Shown: positions 22,110 to 29,904 of the stretch, in pieces
How the letters are laid out: every line of letters starts with the position of its first letter
Numbering within the stretch: position 1 is the first letter of the stretch
Origin: Gnetum montanum
Lineage: Eukaryota; Streptophyta; Gnetopsida; Gnetales; Gnetaceae
DNA length: 29,904 nucleotides
Assembly: GCA_015680685.1 (NCBI GenBank)
Contig: MNCI01009412.1
Coordinates: forward strand, 944,985 to 974,888
Direction: 5' to 3'
Position numbers and translations under genes: made by a program
Notes under the pieces: model-generated
Databases searched by the model: none
What the model saw: the letters and a program-made list of their open reading frames with translations, nothing else
Told to the model about the DNA's origin: nothing

Positions 22110-24660
22110 GGGCTAACATTATAGTAGGTACTTTGGGAGGTATTTGGTTTGAAGAGATTTCAAATGATGTTGTAGAAGATGAAGAAGAAGTAGGATCATC
22201 AGCCACAGATATCTATGAGGGCTTAGAAGGACCGTTGGTTCAAAAGCAAGGTCATTTTCAAGATTTATTCTTCAAACCACTCGACTAGAAAGATAACTAT
22301 AAATGAATAACCCTTATGACATTTCTTTGCTTCATCTAGGCACAAATTTCACCCAACATGGATGGATATAGTAGCAATTGAGTTGAGGGTGGAGGTATAG
22401 ATGTAGAAGGATGAGAAGGATAAAATGAAAATGGAAACTCCCCTCTTGGATATTGAGCTCCACAATACTCAAGAGGGTAGTAGTGGTGTTGGAAAGATGC
22501 ATGACTGCAAAAGTCACATGGAGAAATTGATTGTTGAACATAGTACCCATATGGACCTAGTTGCTAGTATGGGTACTACTACCTTGGTAGTGGCATTCCC
22601 CATAACTATGGATGATTCCACTACTAATACTACTCATGAGGTTGGGGTGGAGCTCCACTTGGATAGTAGGCTTGTTATTCATGGAACTACCTATAACTAC
22701 CTTGAGGATAAGGCAACTTCTTGGGTGCTTTCCTTCTTGTAAATCTAGGATTTAGTGCATACACCTTAGATTCCTACAAGTGTGACACTACTGGGAAACA
22801 TTTTTTAGGATTCTTGTAGTAGTAGATGTCACACCCACCATCATCATCTATCTCAAAATCTGCAACCTATTCAATGATAGTAGCTTTTCCCTTACCACTT
22901 TGATGGGCATGTTTAGCTTCCTTCACATTTCTTTAATCATGACCATTACCTTGCTCTTTGAATTCTTCTATAATTCTAAGGGTAGTTTGGATCTTCTTAT
23001 CCAAAGAATCCCACATTTTTTCTAGCTCATCCAATATTTCAAAAATAGATTTTTGTATTAGCAAGATCTTACTTCTCACCACCTCATCAAGTGATGCCTC
23101 CTCCTTGTTGTCACAAAACTAGACCTCCCTTTTGTGGATGGAAGGATCTCGATTGTACATCTTTGCACTTTCTTTTTTTCTCAACTCATCTTATTCTTTG
23201 GCCACTTGCTCAATTAGCCTTTAGATCTAATGGGCTCTTAATTCTAAAAATCTCCCTTGGGCATAGATCCCAAGAGTTCTCTTCATTCTTTTTCTAAGCC
23301 CATCTATGATATGGTGGAGCTACTCCCTTTAAGAGAAGCCATGGCCTAGGCACCTATGCAAAAGAGAGTAATATCTACCCATGACTACATCCAAGGATTC
23401 ATGTGTTTCTTTTCTCCACCCTTGGGTCTACTTCCTCAAATTAGACACTTGCAAGTACATTTCATACTTATCATTAAAGAGTTCAAGCATCATACTCCAT
23501 CATCTGATTGATTCTAGTTCTAAGGATCAATACCAACTTTTAGGCTCCTTAATGAGTGTTTGAGAAAATAGCTTTAATTTTTTCCCTTCATTTTAATGTT
23601 CTATAAGGCACAAGCATCATGAAAGTCTTGGAGATGATTTTATGAATCAAAATTGTATCCTCTTTCAAACTTGGGGATATTGTTCATGTCCAATCATTTA
23701 ATCCTGCTATCTTTCAATGCCTCTTTGGAATTCTCACAACCTCTACAATATTCAACATGTTTCTAGTTGCAAGTAAAGACTCATCATAGTCATAGCCTCT
23801 GCTATTTTTTTGTTCATAGTGGTGGACCTCCCTTGATTACCCACTCCCTTGGTCTCTACTATTCCAATGGGGCCTACGATCATCTCTACTCCATCGATCA
23901 TCTCCATCATAGTCTCATCCTCTTTAGCTTTGGTTGAAGCTAGAGGTGGAAGAAGATGAGAATGATAAAGGCAAAGAGGAAGGAGGACTAGATCAGAGTG
24001 ATGCCTACTACTCCCTCTTTGTTGGTCATGGCCATGATCACCATGTTTATCTTTATCATGGTGCTTGTCAAAGTTCCTTCCTTAACTCCCTTCTTTGGAG
24101 CCCACATGGTCATGAGACCTATTCTTCCCTGAACCAAGGAAGTTTATAGTGGACTGTAAATTCTAGTTGGAGCTCCTTTCCTCAAAGAAGAGGGGAGGAG
24201 AATCAGTATAGCAAGAACTCCTAAAGAAGGGATCCTCTCATTTCTTCTAGCCTAGTAGGAACAAGGGTTTTTTGAATCATTTTTCCTTTGATGCCTCATA
24301 GTGAGCATCCTATTGCTGATCTTTCCTCCATTGTGCCTCAATGGAATGATAATCCCAATTTTCATGATCCTGCATAATGTATTCTACATTGAGCCTCTAG
24401 ATGCCGAATGTCATGAGACTATGGAGAAGCATCGCAGAAACTGATCAACTAGGTGGCAACATAATGTTACCATTCATGTTCCTCCACTACATCTATTCAT
24501 TTTTGTGTAGGATGAAGGTGAATTTTGGAACATACTCATTTGGATAAGTATAGACCACTTTGCATTATTGGGGCATAGGTGGTTTTGACCCTTCATATCT
24601 TTGTTGATTGGAACTGCCTTTGTATGGCAACAGAGTATCTCTCCTATGAGAAGAAGCCAT
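22110..24660 (-). pseudogene. gag: Degenerate gag of element B
   Basis: It starts at ATG 24660 (MASSHRRDTLLPYKGSSNQQ) and is the most complete gag here after C. Blocks in order are VVYTYPNEYV; NVEYIMQDHENWDYHSIEAQ; the linker HDKDKHGDHGHDQQR (near 24050-24010); the capsid start IPKFERGYNFDS with FHDACAL (about 23690-23600); FKGSS-type helices; KKCGILWIR; a zinc-knuckle remnant at 22798-22833 (CDIYYYKNPKKC, second Cys to Tyr); and a Gln/Tyr/Pro-rich tail (about 22740-22350). Stops are frequent, mainly TAG in place of Gln or Trp. Long frames on the opposite strand at 22425-22742 and 23934-24149 are shadows. Confidence 0.75.
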
Positions 24661-24792
24661 ATTAGATTAGAAGAAAAATAGTGTGCTTTTGTTGTTATTA
24701 TTATTTTTATTAATGATATTGATGTTTGAGTCCATTACAATGTTGTTATATAATTTCACTAACTCATAGGTAGCATGCATAGCTAACTAAAG

Positions 24793-24810
24793 TCCTCGAA
24801 AATGATGTCA
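24793..24810 (-). promoter_or_regulatory. Primer-binding site of element B
   Basis: On the minus strand the 18 bases after the LTR read TGACATCATTTTCGAGGA. This is a decayed form of the tRNA-Asp-type site TGGCGCCGTTGCCGGGGA. Confidence 0.65.
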
Positions 24811-25336
24811 ATGATGAGCATTGAGTAGTCCCTATGCTCAACCATACAAATCAGTAGTGTTCACTAACAAATTTGGTCAAATTTCATAGACTTTAGCTCT
24901 CTAAGTATAGTGGATCTAGGTAGTGACATGATTGTTGTCTTCTCAATTTCACTTATAAAGTTCAAAGGTATGATTAAGTGTAACTAAGACACATGATTTT
25001 TATTATTTTTTGTTCTTTATTAATTCACCTAAGTGCTAAAGATAAAGTAATAAAATGGTTAACTAATCTAATAAATAACTAATCCTAACATAAGCATCTG
25101 TTCCCACTTTTGTACACATCCTGAACATGTTACAATGCTACTAGATTATCAAGCATTAGGCACTACTGAGATTACCAAGGATTAACATATCCTCGAGGTG
25201 TTCATACTTATGTGTATTAATTAATCATATGAATTAATTACTTAAAATCATTATAGCAAATTACATGAATAATAAATACATGAAGTAAACATTAAGCTAA
25301 GTTCAAGTGCTACAAGGTTTATCAAGAAAGTTCATC

Positions 25337-25342
25337 TTTATT
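25337..25342 (-). terminator. Polyadenylation signal in the 5' LTR of B
   Basis: AATAAA on the minus strand, at the same position as in the other B LTR and in LTR A. Confidence 0.5.
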
Positions 25343-25511
25343 ATTGTTCACACTAAGGTGCTCAAATATATAATTGCTCAAATAAAGATCCATACACTTT
25401 TCAAATCTTACTATGGGAAATTAAAAAATATTCTAACTTTAGAAGGACAAAAATGCAAGAGTTTGGCTAGCTACTAATGATAGGATGCCATAAATGTGGC
25501 TGGTACATGCA

Positions 25512-25519
25512 CTTATATA
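25512..25519 (-). promoter_or_regulatory. LTR promoter TATA box, B 5' LTR
   Basis: TATATAAG on the minus strand, 111 bases from the LTR start and 66 bases after the palindrome. Confidence 0.65.
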
Positions 25520-25584
25520 GATAAAACACAACACTGCATCAACATGTATGCATTGATGTACCAAACCATGCATCAACGAGATTG

Positions 25585-25606
25585 CATCGATGGGTTCCCA
25601 TCGATG
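25585..25606. promoter_or_regulatory. U3 palindrome, B 5' LTR
   Basis: Ten-base perfect arms CATCGATGGG / CCCATCGATG flank a TT centre. This is the counterpart of the palindrome at 16601-16622 in the 3' LTR. Confidence 0.6.
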
Positions 25607-25879
25607 TAGAAAAATGGCAATGACTCATTAGGTATCTTGCATTTATCTAGTTTATGACTATATGAGTTAACATGATGGTATATACATTTTGGAATCTTTG
25701 TTTCAAAGGTAGCTTGGTGATTATCTCAGGAATACTTTGAGAAGGATTAATAACCATAGATGCCTCTGGGAATTTATGTTTTCTATTGGATCTAAAGAGA
25801 GTCCTTTTCTGAGGCATAAGCTCAAAACCACCTAAATTGTCATTTGGGTGTAAGTTCATGAGTAAAGTGGCTTGCATTG

Positions 25880-28192
25880 CTAAGGCTATGATGGTATCTC
25901 ATCTTGCATAGGTGGTCCAAGTAACAAATGAATGAAATTGAAAGGTGTAAAATATTATGGTGGATAACAAGAAGTATAAATGAAAGGAGATTTAACTCAT
26001 GAAGTATTCACTCTATGATATTTAGTGGGACAATAGTGATAAATAAAAGAAGTATATCTTGTAGAGCCACTAGGAGATATAGGTTATTACATAGAATATC
26101 CATATGGATCCAATTGATGGTAAGGATATTACTAGCATGCCCTACAACCGTGAGTTTTGTCATTGATGATAATGATCTTTATGTTGAGACAGCACTTCAC
26201 TTGGTTAATGCTATTGCTAGTAAAACTATTGCTAATAATTTCCTTGTGGATAAGACAATCTCCTAGGTGGTTGCTTCTTTGCAAATTTTGGTTTCAAGTC
26301 ATAGACCCTAGATTCTTTTGGTTGCAATAGTACATAACATCCCTTAGAATGTTCATATTGGCAAATGTCACATCATTCTTATTTTGTTTCAATATATGTA
26401 ACCTCATCAACTATCATAGTATTATCTTTTCTTTGAGAGTAGTCCTTTCCTACATTCCTTCTTCTTCTTTTTTCCTTATCTTAATTACCCTACTCTATTT
26501 TCTTCTTCATAATTTTTAGAGTGGTTGGAAACTAAGGAGTCCTACATTTTTTCCACCTTGGCCAATATCTCTATGATAGGTTTTTGAATTAGCAAGGTTT
26601 TCCTCTATACCACTTCTTCCAATGATGCTTCCCCCTCAGGATCATAGAGATGTACCTCCCTTTTGTGAATGGAGGAGTCTTTGCTATACTCCTCTTCACT
26701 CTCTTATTTTTTTAGTTCTTCCACTTTATTAGCCACTTGATCAATAAGCCTTTAGATCCAATGAACCCTCATTTCTGATAATCTTCATTAGGCATAAATC
26801 CAAAGAGTCTCTCTATTTTTCTTTTTAATCACATCTATCATGAGGCAAAGCTATTCCATTCGAGAGAAATCATGGCTTGGGCATTGATGCAAAAGAGAGC
26901 AATACCTACCCAAGGATACATCAAGGGATTCATGATTGACTTGTTTCTATCCTTGAATTTTTTTTCTCAAGTTAGATGCTTTGGAGTACATTTGATATTT
27001 ATTGTTGAATAGCTCCAACATTATACTGAATCTATGGATAAATTCTGACTCCAAAGACTAATACCAACTCTCTACATCTTTGATAAATATCCTAAGAAAT
27101 TGATTGAGTTTATATCACTCATTCTCAATGTTTTCTATGGTACAAGAATCATGGAAGGCTTGCAAATAATGCTATAAATTACCATTATACCTTCCTTCAA
27201 ACTTAGGGATGTTATTCATATAAAGTTGTTTGATTTGGCTATGCATGTGATGCATGGTGGAATTATGAACTCTCTTTAAGATGTTTATCATGATTCTTGT
27301 AGCAAGAAGTGGCTCATCATAGTTATCATATTCATGGTGGTTCCTATCATGATCTTATCTCATATGATGTCTTCTTCTATGCCTTCTTTCCTAATGATGT
27401 TCTTCATATTTTTTTTTTCTATCTATGTTCTCTCCTTCTATCCCTACAATTGAACCTTCTATCATCTCCATCTTGGTCTAAATCATTTCTTCTTTAGTCT
27501 TAGCCATGTTCCCCCCTAGTAGATTTTGACAATGAAGAGGATGGTGAGGATATATGACTAGGAGAGTTGTGATAACTTGCCCTCCTTCTTTGGTGCCTTA
27601 GTTGCCATGGTGAATAGTTAGGAAACCTTAGCCTTAAGGTTCCCCTAGTTCAGAAACTCATTCTCTCATTACCTTGGTTGCTTGCTAAGGTTGATTATAA
27701 CCATTGATGAATCATGTTACCTCAAAAAAAGAGGAGGACATTAATGTTGGGTTAATCCTAATGGAAGTTCTAGGTCCTCCTTCTATCATCATGAAATTAG
27801 TGAGGAATCTTTTTGCCCTTGGAGGCTTAATGACATGCCTCCATGAGTTTATCTTTTCTGAATTAGCCCTCTATTGGTTGATAGTCCCTAGATAGATGCT
27901 CCTTCATTTGGTCATTTGGAATCACTAGTTTAAGTTCCACCTTCATGATAGTTGCCATAAATATTTAAAGAATAGAACAATTAGGGAACAACATGATGTT
28001 ATCCTCCAAATCTCTCTAGCATAGTTGTTCATCTTGATGGAGGACGAAAGTGAAATCTAGATGATAGGGTTTTGAATGTACATAGAAAACCTTTATTTGG
28101 TGAGGTGTCTTATTTGCATTCCTTCTAGGTCTATCATGTGTCTTATTAGAATCATCAATAGGTCATGAATCAGTCTTGTAAGAAGAAGACAT
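25880..28192 (-). pseudogene. gag: Degenerate gag of element C
   Basis: It starts at ATG 28192 (MSSSYKTD). Blocks include LDFTFVLHQDEQLC and LEDNIMLFPN (about 28070-27980, matching A and B). The best-kept capsid region of the three copies begins at 27219: MNNIPKFEGRYN, YLQAFHDSCTIENI, ESWYWSLESEFI-like and FNNKYQMYSKA. After a KKREVHLYDPEGEASLEE-like stretch comes an intact zinc knuckle at 26337-26372 (CDICQYEHSKGC, CX2CX3HX3C), then SRVYDLKPKFAKKQPPRRL and a Gln/Tyr-rich tail. Stops are fewer than in A but still disrupt it. Confidence 0.75.
26337..26372 (-). other. Zinc knuckle in gag C, CX2CX3HX3C
   Basis: The minus strand encodes CDICQYEHSKGC with all four ligands. The usual retroviral spacing is CX2CX4HX4C, so this one is shorter by one residue in each of the last two gaps. 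A and B keep the same spacing but have lost the second Cys. Confidence 0.65.
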
Positions 28193-28326
28193 ATTTGTGT
28201 ATTCTTATGTAATGTGCTTCAAATAAAATATTCTTATTATTTTCTAAGGATAAGACATTATACTTGTATAATGAATCTATATGATCTTATTATCTAAAAA
28301 TACTTAGCACACGTAGCTAAAACAAA

Positions 28327-28344
28327 TCCCTAGCAATGGCACCA
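28327..28344 (-). promoter_or_regulatory. Primer-binding site of element C (tRNA-Asp)
   Basis: The minus strand reads TGGTGCCATTGCTAGGGA. It differs from the tRNA-Asp complement TGGCGCCGTTGCCGGGGA at four positions, all transitions. This is the best-kept PBS in the window, and one base separates it from the LTR. Confidence 0.85.
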
Positions 28345-28345
28345 A

Positions 28346-29224
28346 TGATGAGCAGCAAGTATTCCTTACGCCTAACCATATGAATCACAAGACTGTACAC
28401 ATTATTTGGTCAACTTTTGTGGACTTCTTCTACCTATGTGGCCTATGTCCTTAAATAGTAAAACACTTTGTTACTAGTAATTGTCTTTCTAATCATCACT
28501 TAAGTTAACTTTATTTCTATAGCTTAGTGCTATTTAGGTATAAGATATTTTTTTTATAATTTTTATAATTTATTTTTATATGTAAAATGATTAACTAAAG
28601 TAAATTTTGACATAGTTAACTTTACTAATTGATAATTAAACTATCCTAAATATGGATCATCTATTCCCACTTTCCGTACACATTTTAAACATACACTAAC
28701 AATGCTAGGTTACCAAGTGTTTAGTATTGGGGTTACGAAGTATTCACTACTAGAATTACCAAGTGCTAGTATATTATACTCAAAGTGGTTGTACCCATGT
28801 TAGTTATGAATTAGATTATTAAACACTTTAGTACAACAAAGTAAACTGCATTTAAAGTAGAATACTAAAAAGTAAACTTAAACTAATCTAAGTGCTAAAA
28901 TGGAAAGAAAAATCCTCAATTTTAGCACCATTCATATAACTATGTCTAGGTACATATTGTACTTGAATAACATTCCATATAATGAATTCAATCTACACTA
29001 CATGCAGTTAGAGGGAACATTTTGCTATGTTCTACACGAAAAAATTGCAAGAGTTTGGCTAAGAAAGTGACTAAATAGTGACATAAAGGTAGTTGATGTG
29101 CATACTTATATAGACTTTGGGAGGACTAGAGTTGACGCACATGTGCCACTACATCTTGAGATGCATCAATGAGGTTGTGTTAATGGGTATGCATTGACAC
29201 AACCAACTTATTGATGTTTCATTA
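28346..29224 (-). repeat. 5' LTR of element C
   Basis: It begins on + with TGATGAG at 28346, next to the PBS. It aligns with the B and A LTRs (AACCATATGAATCAC, the ATTCCCACTTTCCGTACACA-type block, GCTAGTATA). The outer end is set at TTTCATTA (29224) by alignment with CTCATCA, and is less certain. The TATA box is at 29105-29112 on the minus strand. The AATAAA of the other LTRs is lost. Confidence 0.78.
29105..29112 (-). promoter_or_regulatory. LTR promoter TATA box, element C
   Basis: TATATAAG on the minus strand, about 112 bases from the LTR start, identical in sequence to the B boxes. Confidence 0.6.
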
Positions 29225-29823
29225 ATGATGTATTGATATAACTTCAAACTAAAAATTTTTATTATGTTTAGGAAATCACAAAGGATTTTTTGGATGGTTA
29301 CAAAGTGTTAACATATTTTTCAAGAATGTTGAAAACATCATTGATATAATGTCCCACACATATGGGGTCATTTTGAAAGAAAACAATCAGCATATTACAA
29401 TTAATATTATAATTCATTCAAATATAAGTCAAAGATGGACAAAATAAAAAGATATATTCTTCATATTTTGTACTTTTTTTGCAAAGTCTGCAAATATGCA
29501 CTTCTTCTCTCAATAAATGGATCTCAATAAGGAGATGATGAGAGCTCATTCTTTCTTTAGCAATTTGATTCCTTAAAGGAATAAGAATAGCTAAGAATAG
29601 GTACTTTTGAGAACTAGATAACAAACCTCTTCTAATAAAATGTAAATAAAAATGTTTTTCCCTCATACGTTTAACTAAACTTTAGCTAAGACTTTTTCTT
29701 TTATAGTCTTTCAAAAGAGCCTTTTGTTTAAAGAAATATCCTTTAATACAATATTCCATGAATGAAGCCATAATTTTCCTTGATGCAACTATTCATTTTC
29801 TTAACATGTGTAGCATTCATTAT
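29225..29823. other. Flanking DNA between element C and LTR F
   Basis: About 600 bases of AT-rich DNA with no similarity seen to the LTR family. It contains the LINE-like fragment listed separately. Nothing else was recognised. Confidence 0.5.
29418..29666 (-). pseudogene. Possible zf-RVT (LINE-type) zinc-binding domain fragment
   Basis: An 82-codon open stretch on the minus strand ends HICRLCKKSTKYEEYIFLFC-P, which resembles the CxLC...E..eHLF..CP motif of the zinc-binding domain following plant LINE reverse transcriptases (PF13966). The usual His before IF/LF appears as Tyr, a one-base change. The upstream part (SSSQKYLFLAILIPLRNQIA, then a Leu/Arg helix) fits the K.F.WLAL..rl.T...L pattern loosely. 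It stands alone without an RT, so it would be a decayed remnant. Domestic plant genes with this domain are an alternative. Confidence 0.5.
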
Positions 29824-29904
29824 TGATGAGTGGCGAGGTACCCCTACACTCAACCATACGAATACGAGCGTGTACACGCGATCCGGTTGAACTCCATAGA
29901 CTAA
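29824..29904 (-). repeat. LTR of a fourth copy (F), cut by the window end
   Basis: It starts TGATGAG at 29824 and follows the family pattern (CTCAACCATACGAAT, GGTTGAACTCCATAGACT), as in the first 80 bases of B's 5' LTR. No PBS lies to its left, so this is the outer end of a minus-oriented element or a solo LTR. It has seven CpGs in 81 bases, where B's 5' LTR has none over the matching stretch. Confidence 0.8.

Larger units (their letters stand above)
15808..25630 (-). mobile_element. Element B: Ty3/gypsy retrotransposon with both LTRs and an internal deletion
   Basis: Read on the minus strand: 5' LTR (25630-24812), PBS (24810-24793), gag from 24660, protease (about 22100-21600), linker, RT start (about 21120-20910), deletion point, spacer with internal promoter, aORF (19746 to about 16870), 3' LTR (16646-15808). 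The flanks are GATAT (15803-15807) and GGTAT (25631-25635), a target duplication with one mismatch. The two LTRs differ at many sites, so the insertion is old. At 9.8 kb it lacks about 3.2 kb of RT-RH-IN, so it could only have moved with help from another copy, unless the loss came after insertion. Confidence 0.87.
24812..25630 (-). repeat. 5' LTR of element B
   Basis: This 819-bp LTR runs on + from TGATGAG (24812) to CTCATTA (ending 25630), the last a one-base decay of CTCATCA. The PBS abuts at 24810. TATA is at 25512-25519 and AATAAA at 25337-25342, both on the minus strand. Arms CATCGATGGG and CCCATCGATG separated by TT lie at 25585-25606. A weaker CATCAA...TTGATG pair lies just inside them. 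Confidence 0.88.
25631..28345 (-). mobile_element. Element C, right part: PBS, gag and start of pol
   Basis: On the minus strand: PBS 28344-28327, gag from 28192, and the pre-protease linker down to 25631, where B's LTR interrupts. The minus-strand stretch 25877-25647 ends FQNVYTIMLTHIVIN, which lines up with PPKVPTIMLAHVITN of B. The next residues of C continue at 15807 on the far side of B. This makes C the host of the nested insertion. Confidence 0.83.

Noticed and set aside
22425-22742. 105-codon + strand frame
   Set aside because: It is the shadow of the low-complexity tail of gag B on the minus strand. The antisense of A's gag tail (6834-7064) gives a similar frame.
1-29904. tRNA or rRNA genes
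   Set aside because: No cloverleaf with A/B-box sequences or rRNA core motifs were seen on either strand. The only tRNA-related sequences are the primer-binding sites.

Overview
The window looks like intergenic DNA from a plant nuclear genome, probably a large one rich in repeats. A gymnosperm is plausible, but the sequence alone cannot prove it. It is AT-rich and has no intact gene. It holds at least four copies of one Ty3/gypsy LTR-retrotransposon family, named here A, B, C and F. The family has a gag-PR-RT-RH-IN order, a DLG-type protease, a GPY module after the integrase, a primer-binding site matching tRNA-Asp, and an extra ORF (aORF) between pol and the 3' LTR. Together these place it near the Tat/Athila side of Ty3/gypsy. 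Every copy is riddled with stops and frameshifts, mostly from C-to-T and G-to-A changes, as expected from long-term decay of methylated cytosines.

Layout. Positions 1-600 retain CpG sites and hold no recognisable gene. Positions 939 to about 1750 are a diverged tandem array with a period of about 211 bp. Positions 1750-4317 are AT-rich and unassigned. Element A (+) starts with its 5' LTR (4318-5160) and runs through PBS, gag, PR, RT, RNase H, integrase, a long spacer and the aORF, then breaks off near 14990. Element C (-) has its 5' LTR at 28346-29224 and gag at 28192 to about 25900. Its pol is split by element B: one part lies at 25631-25880 and the rest at 14992-15807. Element B (-) fills 15808-25630 with both LTRs. 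It keeps gag, PR, the first part of RT and the aORF, but has lost about 3.2 kb of RT-RH-IN. To the right of C lies about 600 bp of older DNA with a likely LINE zinc-binding fragment. The window ends in the edge of a fourth LTR (F, from 29824), which still has many CpGs and looks much younger.

How the parts fit. The LTRs start TGATGAG and end CTCATCA. They have a very short U3 (about 95-110 bp before the TATA box) with GATGGG/CCCATC palindromes, a polyadenylation signal about 170 bp after TATA, and a long U5. A similar palindrome-plus-TATA arrangement recurs inside the elements, about 450 bp upstream of the aORF, which suggests a separate internal promoter for that ORF. The order of events read from the sequence is: A and C are old, C lost its 3' half at an inverted junction with A, and B inserted into C's protease region leaving a 5-bp target duplication.
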